A stretch of DNA of 64,000 nt from Sternotherus odoratus (Eukaryota; Chordata; Testudines; Kinosternidae): NCBI GenBank assembly GCA_032164245.1, contig JAVMKO010000003.1:135645259-135709258 (forward strand). Reading direction: 5' to 3'. The notes below the pieces were generated by a model. It saw only the letters and a list, made by a program, of their open reading frames with translations. It was not told where the DNA came from and did no database searches. This document shows positions 11,388 through 21,140 of this stretch, piece after piece. Position numbers and translations under genes: made by a program. Within the stretch, counting starts at the first letter, position 1. Every line of letters begins with the position of its first letter.

Positions 11388-12024
11388 CCACCTGGGAGGC
11401 TTGGGAGGGTACTGGCTCCAGGGTGGCAAACAGCTCCTGGCTCTCTGGGTACACAGGTTCTCCGCTGGGCTCCTGCTGCTCCGTGAGATTTTCCTCTTCA
11501 TGCTCGTCCTCCTCGGAATCAGTCTCCTCCCTGACGATGATCCCATCGGTGGAGTCCACGCACACCGGCGCGATGGTGGTGGGGGCGCCTCCCATTATCT
11601 CATTTAGTTCATTGTAGAACCTGCATGTCCGTGGCGCGCCCCCTGATCGTCCATTTGCCTCCTGGGCTTTCTGGAACGATTGCCGCAGCTCCTTAATTTT
11701 CACACGGCACTGTGTGGTGTCCCTGTTGTGGCCCCTTTCTAGCATAGCCTTGGAGACCCTTCCATAGGTGTTGGCATTCCGTTTGTTGTTTCGTAGTTCC
11801 AACATCACGGATTCCTCTCCCCAGATAGCGATGAGATCCAGCACCTCATGAGTGAACCATGCTGGAGCTCTTCTCCTCTGGCTGGTCTCCAGGGTAGATG
11901 AGCTCAGCATGGATTCTTGTGATGCTGAGCTCTGCATGGCGGCTAGTGCTGCTGATAGCTCTGAATGGCGACTGAGCAGTTCAGGTGAGCTGGCCACGCT
12001 GACCAAACAGGAAATGGCATTCAA
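11388..12024 (-). CDS. Harbinger Myb/SANT-like DNA-binding protein, exon 1
   Basis: The Met codon at 12024-12022 opens 212 codons plus 1 nt, ending at the donor GTAAGTG (11387). A Ser-rich N-terminus is followed by a trihelix/Myb-SANT-like domain at about residues 50-130, with Trp in APAWFTHEVLDLIAIWGEE and the helix TQCRVKIKELRQSFQKA, and then an acidic Glu-rich stretch. An inner Met (MQSSASQES, about residue 29) could also be the start. Harbinger Myb proteins bind subterminal DNA and carry the nuclease to the nucleus. That role is inferred from the family. The exon has no stop or frameshift, suggesting a fairly young copy. Confidence 0.82.
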
Positions 12025-12734
12025 ATGTTCCCGGGTCTTATCTACCTGGCCAGAGCAGCGAGTTCAGAGTGCAGTGCAGAGCGGTCACAGTGGAGCAGTA
12101 GTGAGGCAGTCCAGAGCGGTCAGAATGGAGCATTGTGGGACAGCCTCTGGAGGCTATTAATGTCGGGTTCCGTCTTCACTAGCCCACGGTCGAGCTTGGA
12201 ACGTCGAGATTAGCCTTATGTCACTGGTTAGGCTGGAGTTCCAAGATCGATCTTGAGGGCCCTTTACATCGACGTTAAGGGCATGTATGTGAAGACAGGT
12301 ACAGGTTTATTTCGACCTAACGTCGTTAACATCGATTTAAAGTGGTAGTGAAGACATGCCCTTACTTCTGAACTCCTGTACACAATGGCTTGTGCTTTTG
12401 ATGATGATGATCCTGATTCTGAGCTTGGTTCCAATGCTTGTAGAGTAGGTAGATATTCATGGCACACACAGGGTGTGGAATCACCAATATGGTCTGTTAG
12501 TGACTGGTCCTTCAATTTGTGCAGATGAACTGAGACAGTCCTACTGGATTACAGTCCTACTGGATGACCTTGAAGGAAGTGAGGACAGCATTTGTTTCTT
12601 CATCATCATCATTATTATTATTTTACTGACATTAAAGTAGAAGCAGCAATGGCACAGTTACATTATTAGCAATATCAGGTACAACTCAGAATTTTAAAAA
12701 AAGAATAATACCAGAATAATAACTGTCATGTCAC

Positions 12735-12836
12735 CTCATTGTATCTCAATTACATCTGTAAAATGGGGTACTGGTACTTGCCCACTTTTATAAAACATTT
12801 TGAGATCTGTGGCACCTAAATAAAAGACTGATTTTT
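12735..12836 (+). mobile_element. SINE 3'-half fragment
   Basis: The block 'catctgtaaaatggggta' followed by 'ttttgagatct' and an A-rich end is the conserved 3' half of the tRNA-derived SINE family seen at 59.4 and 63.7 kb. Confidence 0.6.
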
Positions 12837-13243
12837 TAAAAAAAGTTTTGAGTCCCAGCCCCTCCCATTGTCTTCATTAAGATTCATAGGTACTGAGGAC
12901 TCAAACCACTTTTATTTAAGTGCCTAAGGCCCCAATTTAGGAAAACACTTAAGCACATTCTTACCTGTAGTTACATGCTCAAATTCTATTGAAGTTAATG
13001 GGATTTAATCATATGCTTAAAGCTATACAGTTGCTTAAGTGATTTCCTGAAGAGGGACAGACATAGGCATGTGGTTAAGTGAATTGGGGTCTAGATAGGA
13101 TTTAGGAGCCTAACTTTAGACACTCTGATCTCAACTTTTTTGTCCCTGGGACTACATAAATCACCCACAGAAGGAGTTAGGTCTAGAATGTTTGAAGTTT
13201 GTCTCTAAGAACACAGGCCTTTCCCACTTCTTTAGTGACAGTA
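12837..13243. other. Unique non-coding DNA
   Basis: No supported gene. A 'gcccc aatttaggaaaacactt' stretch near 12930 resembles other dispersed repeat arms but is too diverged to name. Confidence 0.4.
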
Positions 13244-13865
13244 CAGTAAACCCTCGATTTAACGGACCTTGATTTAACGGACTTCGGATGCAACGGACAA
13301 AATTTCTAAGCAAGTCTGATGCATCTGAAATCCATTTGTCGCGGGCTGGCTGCTGGCTCCCCGTTGCCACCCGGGTCCAGGCAGCGGGCTGGCTGGCTGC
13401 CGGCTCCCGCCTGCGGGCGGGCTGACTGCCGGCTCCCCTCTGCCGCCCAGGTCCAGGCAGCAGGCGGGCTGGCTGTCGGCTCCCCTCTGCCGCCCAGGTC
13501 CAGGCAGCAGGCGGGCTGGCTGTCGGCTCCCCTCTGCCGCCCAGGTCCAGGCAGCAGGCGGGCTGGCTGTCGGCTCCCCTCTGCCGCCCGGGTCCAGGCA
13601 GCGGGCGGGCTGGCTGCCGGCTCCCGGCTGCCGCCTGGGTCCCGGCAGCTAGGACCCCGGCAGGCTGGCTGCCGGCTGCCGGCTCCCGGCTGCCACCTGG
13701 GTCCCGGCAGCGGGCGGGCTGCGGAGCTGCCGCCCCGACCCTGTGGCAGTCGGGCTGCTGCTCTGACAGCTTGTTTTTTTATTATTATTATTATTAAATA
13801 ACGGACTTTTTCATTTAACGGACACCCCCTCGCCTGAATTAGTCCGTTAAATGGAGGTTTTATTG
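13244..13865. mobile_element. pogo/Tigger-like MITE, 622 bp
   Basis: Ends are CAGTAAACCCTCGATTTAAC on the left and the inverse 'gttaaatggaggttttattg' on the right, flanked by TA at 13242-13243 and 13866-13867. A TA duplication with CAGT ends and 'TTAACGGAC' inner motifs fits the Tc1/mariner-pogo (Tigger) group. No transposase is encoded; the centre is a GC-rich minisatellite and a short ATT repeat. A second, diverged copy ends at 54454. Confidence 0.82.
13355..13735 (+). repeat. 47-bp GC-rich minisatellite inside the Tigger-like MITE
   Basis: Units such as GGCTGTCGGCTCCCCTCTGC start at 13471, 13518 and 13565, exactly 47 bp apart. Flanking, more diverged units bring the total to about eight. 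The 160-codon plus-strand frame here is a by-product of the array. Confidence 0.88.
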
Positions 13866-13867
13866 TA

Positions 13868-14660
13868 GAGCTCCTTTAGTACAGATTCTATTTTCTATCT
13901 GTAGGACAATCACATCAGTCTCATTAACACACATAAAGTTACCTGGCTGCTCATGGGAGCAGGAATCTGAGGCAATGTCAGGAATGCCAGACTTAACTGA
14001 ACATCTTCCCAGCAGCCAGCTCACTGTTAATGTGCTTGTGGAAGAAAAGAATTAGAGGCTTCCAGTTGATATACCTGATCTCACATTAGGCATCAGTGAG
14101 CTTTCCGAGTGAAGGGACCAGCAATAGTGGTGGCCAAACTGTCCTCTTTTTGCTTAAGTCTACAAACTCTGGTTCATCATGTTGATGCTTCTGTGACTCA
14201 GGGATGATTGTAGGTGCCTTGAATCCCTAGACAAAGATGGAATTGTACCTCCTCATATCCCAGTCATTCCCTGCTCCCTTTCTCTCACAGCCCAACTCAC
14301 CCAGTCACCTGTGTCATTTTTTCTCCAAGTCATTTGTCTCGGTTTCCTGCCCAGTTATCTGTGACAGGAATCTTTCCATTGACTGCAATGGTACCACTAC
14401 AACCAGTGCAGTCAGATTCTGGGCCTTACCTGGAGCCTGCTGCTCATGAGTAAACAGGCTGCAAGGAGAACACATTTCTGGGGACGGGGAGGATACTGGG
14501 TGCACAGAAACTCCACAGACAGATGTTCAGAACTGTCCTGATGATGTCTGGCTGTGGCTAATCCAGTGGTGGCCCAGTGCCCCTTTAGACCTGGTGCTAT
14601 AGACAGCTATTTGGGTAGCCTATGCTCCTGCTGATACTGTGGAAGTGGTAGAGAGAATAA
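13868..14660. other. Unique non-coding DNA
   Basis: No gene recognised; short frames near 14237-14505 overlap on both strands and have no domain. Confidence 0.4.
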
Positions 14661-14875
14661 GAACATAAGAACGGCCATACTGGGTCAGATCAAAGGTCCA
14701 TCTAGCCCAGCATCCTGTCTACCGACAGTGGCCAATGCCAGGTGCCCCGGAGTGAGTGAACCTAACAGGTATGATCGAGTGATCTCTCTCCTGCCATCCA
14801 TCACCCCCCTCTGACAGACAGAGGCTAGGGACACCATTCATTACCCATCCCGGCTAATAGCCATTTATGGATGTG
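14661..14875 (+). mobile_element. Interspersed repeat, LINE/SINE-type fragment (sauropsid)
   Basis: The text 'aagaacataagaacggccat' ... 'ctgggtcagatcaaaggtcc' ... 'cagtggccaatgccaggtgc' is a very common dispersed sequence in turtle and crocodilian genomes, in my recollection linked to CR1-related retroposons. It is near full length for that module, with clear but moderate divergence. The exact family name is uncertain. Confidence 0.7.
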
Positions 14876-15522
14876 GGGGTTTGGCTGCAGTGCGGAGAGG
14901 GGAGAAGAGGAAGGGCAAAGGAGGAACTGAAGAGAAGGAACTGCTTTTTTTTTAAAGGGAATTGAAAGTTCATTTGCTGGCGGGAGATACGTATGTTTAG
15001 TTTAATTTATTGTTAGGAAGGACTTTTTTCACATCCTCATTTTCCATCTCCAATCCCTATTCAGCAACCTCTCACAATGAGGTATCATGGCCAAGGAGGG
15101 CTGGATATGTCTCCTCTGTAGTACATTGACATAGCTCTTGGCTCAGTTGGAAGGGAATCAGTTGTGAGCCACACAAGGAGCTTGCAGGAACAGAATGCAC
15201 TAACCTCTGCAGTCCTCACTCTCCTCCATCCCCCTAGGGTTGTATGCAGAACCTCCATAATACATACAATGATATGTTAACTTGCAATATATTGTTCAAT
15301 CATGAGATGTCTGTGCTATACACTTTCCAACAAGGTGTGGTCCCTGGTAAACAAGGGGGAGACAGCTGGAACACAGGCTATGTGGAAGTCTGTGTCTGTA
15401 GTTGTAGTTTTCTTTTCAAAATGTCTCCTATCTAAGAATGTCTTTTATTCAATTAAGCATGAAAATGAGTTGCTTCTTGTAAGAAGCCCTTGCCTTATTT
15501 GCTTCACATCTTGTGTATATAT
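14876..15522. other. Unique non-coding DNA
   Basis: Flanking DNA left of the gypsy LTR. It ends in 'gtgtatatat', which may be the target-site side. No gene seen. Confidence 0.4.
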
Positions 15523-15626
15523 TGTGACAAAGTTCCTCCTCTGCTGTGGTGGGTCCTGCACTTTTTGGCAGATTTGCTCGCCTTAGAGGTTTACGGCAGC
15601 TCTCAGTTTGGCCGCTCCAGCTAGAG

Positions 15627-16446
15627 CCGTGGTTCTCAAACTTTTTCTATTGGTGACCCCTTTCGGACACCAGGCCTCTAAGCACGACCCCCCCTGTCAG
15701 GGCAGGGGCTGGGCTCGAGGGGGGGTGCCAGCAGCCCTCCAGGGTAGGGGCTGAGCTGGGGGGGGGGGTGTAAAGGTGTGCCAGCCCCCCGGGGCAGGGG
15801 TCGGGCTCAGGGGAGGTTGCCAGCAACTCCCCGGGATGGAGGACAGGGCCCGGGGTGCCGCCGGGAGCCCGCCGCGGCAACAGCTGAGCTGGGGGTGTGT
15901 GGGTGTAGGGGTGCCAGCCCCCCCCGGGGCAGGGGTCGGGCTCAGGGGAGGGTGCCAGCAACCTGCCAGGACAGGGGACAGGGCCCAGGGTGCCGCCGGC
16001 AGACTGCCGCGGCAGGGCCTGGAGCTTGAGTCACTGCTGGCAGCCTGCCACAGCAGGAGCAGGTCCGGGGCTGTAGGCACCACTGGCAGCCCACCACTCC
16101 ATGGGCCGGGTCTGGGGTCTGGCACCGCCGCAGCAGGGGCCAAGGTCCAGAACACCGCCAGCAGCCCGCTGCGGCAGGGGCTGGGTCTTGGGGTACCGCT
16201 GACAGCCCGCTGCAGCAGGGGCCAGGTCTGGGGCTCCGCCGGCAGCCCACCGCGGCAGGGGCCAGGTCTGGGGCTCCGCCGGCAGCCCACCGCGGCAGGG
16301 GCCAGGTCTGGGGCTCCGCCGGCAGCCCACCGCAGCAGGGGCCAGGTCTGAGGTTCGGGGTGCTGCCGGCAGCAGGGACTCGTGACCCCCACATAATCGG
16401 GTCGTGACCCCTCAAGGGGTTCTGACTCCCACTTTGAGAACCAATG
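15627..16446. mobile_element. hAT-type MITE, 820 bp, GC-rich, inside the gypsy LTR
   Basis: Ends are CCGTGGTTCTCAAACTTTTT and the inverse ACTTTGAGAACCAATG, with exact 8-bp target duplications agctagag at 15619-15626 and 16447-16454. The interior is a degenerate array of about 40-bp GC-rich units of the 'ggggccaggtctggggctcc' type at 15690-16380. That array opens frames up to 273 codons that are not genes. Related to the copies at 20381 and 45675. Confidence 0.9.
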
Positions 16447-16971
16447 AGCTAGAGGCTCAGACCTGCCATTCACTGAGCTAATCTCATCACTGGCCAGCAT
16501 ATGGGAAATGACGAACAATCTCCGCAGTCTCTGTTGTCCGATCTAGTGGGTCGGGGACAGGTCAGATCCCTTTCCAAATTAGACCTTCCCTTTTGGTGTT
16601 GCTCACAGACCAGGTCAACTTCTCCTGTGTCCGATCAGGAGTTGGGAGAAACCCAGGCCTGCCCTCTACACTGGGCTCCAGCCCAGGGCCCTGTGGATAG
16701 CAGCTGTCTACAATCTCCTGTATGAGCTGCGTGACAGCTACAACTCCCTGGGCTACTTCCCCATGGCCTCCCCCCAGCACCTTCTTTATCCTCACCACAG
16801 GCTCTTCCTCCTGAAACCTGATCACGCATGTACTCCTCAGTCTTCCAGCAGCACCCCTTCTCTCTCTCAGCTCTTTGTACCCACCCCCCCACTAACTGAT
16901 GGGAGGTCCTTTTTAAACCAGGTGTCCTGATTAGTCTGCCTGCCATAATTGATTCTAGTATGTTCTTAATT

Positions 16972-17393
16972 CAGGGCCGGCAACAGAAATTTGGGGGGCC
17001 CCTACTCTGATCGTTTGGGGGCCCCCCCAGCCTGGCCGGCGCTCCCCCCCCCCCCCCCCAGCTGACAGCGGCTGGCGGCAGTGCGGGGTCCTGCGGGAGC
17101 GCCGCGAGCCCAGGATTGGCGCGAGCCGCCCTTGCTGCTCTTCCCCCCCCTCCCTCCCCTACACTTTCTCCCCCGGACTGGGCTGCTGCCGCCGGCCAGG
17201 CTCACTGCTCCTGCCGGGGACACGCGCGCTCATCCGCTCCGGAGGAGAGCCGCGCCGCCTCCCCGCCCCTTCCCTGCTCTCCAGGCCCGGCGACAAGGGG
17301 GGATGACAACAGGTACAGCTGTGTACCGGGGCCCTCCTAAAGTCCGGGGCCCAGTACAGCTCTACCCATACTACCCCCCTGTGGCCGGCCCTG
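16972..17393. mobile_element. hAT-type MITE, 422 bp, second insertion in the gypsy LTR
   Basis: Ends are CAGGGCCGGCAACAG and the inverse CTGTGGCCGGCCCTG. Exact 8-bp target duplications tcttaatt lie at 16964-16971 and 17394-17401. The interior is CpG-rich (about 17020-17290) with a C-run at 17044-17060. A different hAT family from the 'GGTTCTCAAA' copies, judging by its ends. Confidence 0.9.
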
Positions 17394-17569
17394 TCTTAAT
17401 TAGCTGCAGATGTCTTAATTAACTTGTCTTAATTGGTTTTAGCAAGTTCCTGATTGCTCTAGCACAGCCGCTACTCTGGTCACTCAAGGAACAAAAATCT
17501 ATTCATCCAGAGACCAGTATATTTGCCTTCTACCAGACTTCTGTACCCCACTGGTCTGGGTCTGTCACA

Positions 17570-17592
17570 TATCCCTCCCCGCCTGCTCAACA
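17570..17592 (-). other. Polypurine tract of the gypsy element
   Basis: On the minus strand, 'caggcggggagggata' sits directly before the TGTGACAG LTR start. This is where plus-strand DNA priming occurs in LTR retrotransposons. Its position straight after RNase H supports the unusual gene order. Confidence 0.7.
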
Positions 17593-17640
17593 TCAAGGAA
17601 TTGGGCAGCTTGGGACATCAGACAGTACACACGTGACAAG

Positions 17641-19640
17641 TCAATGGCATTGCCGTGATGGCTCCCCGCTCTGCATTGCACACAGAACTGGAAAGGCTGA
17701 AGATAAGAACCACATGGTCACCCTTGCGTTCTTCTCCTTATTCTGCTGCTTCCATTGAAGAGGGGAATGGTCGGTCATGAGGACAAATCTGTGCCCAAGC
17801 AGGTAGTTGCACAATGTTTCTATGGCCAATTTACAGCAAGGCACTCTCTCTCCATTACTGCATATTTTTGTTCCCTCAGAAGGAGTTTCCTGCTGAAGTA
17901 GAGAATTGGGTGTTCCTCCTCCATGACCATCTGTGATAAGACAGCCCCCAATCCTACGTCTGATGCACCCGTCTGCAGGATAAATTCCTTGGCGAAAACT
18001 GGGACTATCTTACTGCAGAGGGCAGTCCATAGGTCTATGAATGCTCTCTCTGCTGCGTCAGACCATCTCACCAGATCAGGTCCACGGGCCTTCAGTAGGT
18101 CTGTTGGGGGGGCTTGCCCTTTTGGCAGAGTGGGGGATAAATTGTCGGTAATCCCCCACAACACCTAGGAATGCCTGGACTTGTTTATTGCAACATGGTA
18201 GGGGCCAATTTTGGATGGCCTCTAACTTATTCAGTTGTGGTTTTACCAGACCTTTTCCCACAACGTAGCCAAGGTATTTGGCCTCTGTGAACCCTACAGA
18301 GCACTTGGCAGGGTTTGCTGTCAGGTCAGCTCACCAGAAGGTATCGAGGACTGCCTCCACCTTCTCTAGGTGGGTTTCCCGGTCTGGGGCATGAATGACC
18401 ATATCATCCAGATAGGCAGCAGCATAACTGTTTTGGGGGCATAATATCTTGTCTATGAGGCGCTGGAAGGTAGCTGGGGCCCTATGTAGTCCAAAAGGGA
18501 TGACAGTATATTGGAAAAGACACCCTGGTGTAGAGAACACAGTATTTTCCTTTGCATCTTCAGCAACGGGAATTTGCCAGTACCCTTTTGTCTAGTCTAT
18601 GGTAGTCACGTACCGGGCATTGCCTAAAAGGGCCACTAGTTCATCTATGCGAGGTATGGGGTATGCATCGAACTGGGATACCTCGTTTAGTTGCCAGAAG
18701 TCATTGCAAGACCTTGTGGTGCCATCAGGTTTGGGCACCAGCACGATTGGGCTGGATCACTGACTGTGGGATTCTTCGATGAGCCCTAACTCCAGCATTT
18801 TTTTCACTTACGCTTTTATTTCCTCCCTTTTGGCTGCTGGCACCCAGTCGGGCCTCATTGTTACTCTGGCCCCAGAGTTCATGATGATTTGGTGATATGT
18901 CCCGGTTGTTCGACCCGGTTTTGTCGAGAACACATCATGGTTCCGAAAGAGCATCTCAGACACCTCATTCTTCTGGTCTGGCGCTACATTGGTAGACACC
19001 CTCACCCTGTTTGGAGGGTTTGTTTTCCTGGGGTAGGTCTTTTCAAACAGCTGCACATGTCTCTTGTGCGTGCCAGGGTTTCAGAAGGTTGACTCTGCTC
19101 TTGTTTCCAACATCCCGGTTGTTGCACCTTATAATTTACCTCCCCTATGGGTTCAACTTGTAGGGTCCTTGCCAATGGGCGAAAAGCTTACTCTCTATTG
19201 TGGGTACCAACACCATTACTTGGTCTCCGGGCTGGAACTGCTGAACTTTGGCTTGGGGCTTGTACTGAGCTCGTTGGGCCTCTTGGGCCTTCTCTTGGTG
19301 TTCCCACACAATGGGAGTGACCCACACTATCCACTCCTTCATTTGTAACACGTGCTCTATTACATTCTTCCCCTCATTGGGCTCCTCCTCCCAAATTTCC
19401 TTAGCTATATCCAAGATGCCTTGGGGGTGGCACCCATATAACAGCTCAAACGGAGAAAACCCAATTGAGGCCTGAGGTACCTCCCAGGTGGCAAACATCA
19501 GGTATGGTAGTAGGGTGTTCCAATCCTTCCCATCTCAACGTACCATCTTCCTTATAGTCTTCAGGGTTCGATTTCAACCAGACCATCTGGTTCGATTTCA
19601 ACCAGACCATCAGTCTGTGGATGATAGACCGAAGTCCTCA
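17641..19640 (-). pseudogene. Ty3/gypsy pol relic, integrase upstream of RT-RNase H (Gmr1-like order)
   Basis: Read 5' to 3' on the minus strand, the order is: integrase end (HPQTDGLV near 19610, then GFSPFELLYGCHP and a C-terminal FQPGDQVMVLVP at 19145-19498); an RT N-terminal region (18808-19056); RT core with FGLHRAPATFQRLID and the catalytic YLDD at 18403-18414; the connection and RNase H (GASDVGLGAVLSQ, then DHSPLQW) ending near 17641; then the polypurine tract and LTR. Integrase lies before RT, the reverse of ordinary gypsy and the hallmark of the Gmr1 group. Several frameshifts and stops break the frame, and a 24-bp tandem duplication near 19567-19614 disrupts integrase. Gag and protease are largely deleted. 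Inactive. Confidence 0.86.
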
Positions 19641-19798
19641 GGATATGTATGTGGGGGTTGGTGCCACTAATGTAACCCAGGGCACCTCTTCCTTAACTGG
19701 TCTGGTCAGTTCCCTCACCATCCTATGCCTCTCTACCAGTGTGACAACCTCATCGTAGGTGGAGTGGTCATTCTGGCTTACCCAGGTGTGAAGGTCTA

Positions 19799-19845
19799 TT
19801 ATTTGCCTTCTACCAGACTCCTGTACCTCACTGGTCTGGGTCTGT

Positions 19846-19849
<4 letters not shown>
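19799..19849 (-). mobile_element. Truncated 5' LTR remnant of the gypsy element
   Basis: This 51-bp piece is almost identical to 17519-17569, the outer LTR end, and joins internal sequence directly. The rest of the 5' LTR, leader and most of gag are therefore deleted. It runs straight into a (CA)n(TA)n tract. Confidence 0.8.

Positions 19850-19891
<42 letters not shown>
19846..19891. repeat. (CA)n-(TA)n microsatellite
   Basis: About 11 CA units followed by about 11 TA units immediately next to the gypsy LTR end. A shorter gtgtatatat lies on the opposite side of the element at 15513-15522, so the element may have inserted into an alternating purine-pyrimidine tract. Confidence 0.95.
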
Positions 19892-20380
19892 ATATAAAAT
19901 TCATGGACATATAGAGAAGTACAAAAGTCTACAAGACACTTCATATGTGTGTAGGCAGTATAATTATTGTATTATTTGAGAAATAAGTGATCATGTAACT
20001 AAAAACTATTGTTTGGCATGTACAGAAGGAAGCAAGGTTAAGTGTCTGCTTCCAACTTTAACATTGACATTTCCTGTCTTTTGAATGCTTAATTATGCAA
20101 CCTTAATGTTGTTTAAACTTCCTGTGGAATGGCTTCTATACACGATGGGATGGCCATAAGCAGACATGGAAACATTGTGTTCATTCAAGTAACAATCTCT
20201 AAAGAGAAGTGAAGAGTCAGTGCACAGAGACAGGAGGCTCAAGAATGGAACTGAATGCTGCCATGGGAAGTAAGATAAAAATAACTACTCAGATAAATGT
20301 ACAATGAACTAGCTTTGCTCACTGCTGTTGGGTGCAGAGAGCAGCATGATGTTTGAATGTTACTCTTAAAACAAGTAAAA
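19892..20380. other. Unique non-coding DNA
   Basis: No gene or repeat recognised. Confidence 0.4.
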
Positions 20381-20599
20381 CAGTGGCTCTCAGACTTTCT
20401 TACTCTTGACCCCTTTCACACAGCAAGTCTCTGAGTGTGACCCCCCCTTATAAATTAAAAACACTTGTTTATATATTTAACACCATTATAAATGCTGGAG
20501 ACAAAGCAGGGTTTGTGGTGGAGATTGACAACTCTCGACACCCCCATGTAAAAACCTCATGAGCCCTTGAGGGGTCCTGGCCCCATTTGAGAACCCCTG
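20381..20599. mobile_element. hAT-type MITE, 219 bp
   Basis: Ends are CAGTGGCTCTCAGACTTTC and the inverse ATTTGAGAACCCCTG, with 8-bp target duplications aagtaaaa (20373-20380) and aagtaaat (20600-20607). The interior 'taaattaaaaacacttgttt' and 'ccattataaatgctgg' is the usual short form of this family without a minisatellite. Confidence 0.88.
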
Positions 20600-20607
20600 A
20601 AGTAAAT

Positions 20608-21019
20608 CTTTTACAACACCCAACTTTCTCCCCTCTCACTATTAGCTGTGAAGTCTAGTCTTTAGACTCTTTCAGAATCTCCACAGATAATTGATTTTTC
20701 CAACAGCAGGATATGCGTCATGTACGAAAGAGTGTAGAGTGCCTGCTTCTTAGAATGCAGCATGGACAACTCCAAGCACTCTAAAATCATGAATAAGGCC
20801 CAAACTATCATGAGACTGGCTTACAAATGATGACATTTTAAAAATATAATATATTTTGGATTCATTTTATTTGTCTTATTTCTAAGCCTTTATGGTAACT
20901 CTGGTCACATTGTCAAGATTTTCTCTGCAACCATGAACACGGAGATGCTCACCTAATTGCATGCTTGTAGGAGCTGGCACTTTAAGAAGAACACATGATA
21001 AAATCACAAGAGTTGGCAA
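20608..21019. other. Unique non-coding DNA
   Basis: No gene or clear repeat seen. Confidence 0.4.
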
Positions 21020-21140
21020 TACTGGGACTGAGAGTTTGGACTTCTGGGTTCTGCTCCTCAATCCGCCACACTGGCTTTCTGGATTTCTTTGTGACTGAGC
21101 AAGTTACTTAATCTCCCTGTGCCTCAGTTCTGATGGTTAA
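21020..21140 (+). mobile_element. SINE fragment (tRNA-derived)
   Basis: The string 'ggacttctgggttctgctcc' and then 'gagcaagttacttaatctcc' plus 'ctgtgcctcagtt' is the head-to-middle part of the CORE-type SINE family. Its 3' half is missing. Confidence 0.65.

Larger units (their letters stand above)
8302..12361. mobile_element. PIF/Harbinger DNA transposon, 4060 bp, bi-genic, internally deleted
   Basis: Terminal inverted repeats are GGGTATGTCTTCACTAC at 8302-8318 and its inverse GTAGTGAAGACATGCCC at 12345-12361 (16 of 17 match). They are flanked by TTA at 8299-8301 and 12362-12364, the 3-bp duplication expected of PIF/Harbinger. Inside are a plus-strand DDE transposase gene missing its C-terminus and a convergent minus-strand Myb/SANT gene in two exons, the standard pair for this superfamily. 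A 90-bp tandem repeat lies in the Myb-gene intron. The element cannot make an active transposase as it stands. Confidence 0.93.
15523..17569 (-). mobile_element. Ty3/gypsy 3' LTR, split by two hAT insertions
   Basis: The LTR starts TGTGACAGACCC on the minus strand at 17569 and its other end on the plus strand is TGTGACAAAG at 15523. After removing the hAT copies at 15627-16446 and 16972-17393 and their 8-bp duplications, about 790 bp of LTR remain. The first 50 bp of it recur at 19799-19849 next to the element's truncated 5' side. A polypurine tract abuts it at 17570-17592. Pieces at 16500-16970 and 17394-17569 are recognisably the same turtle gypsy LTR. Confidence 0.82.

Noticed and set aside
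13319..13801. 160-codon frame of LPPGSRQ-like repeats
   Set aside because: A direct translation of the 47-bp minisatellite in the Tigger-like MITE.
15697..16518. 273-codon frame of Pro/Gly/Cys-rich repeats
   Set aside because: Produced by the GC-rich unit array inside a hAT MITE; frames are open on both strands.
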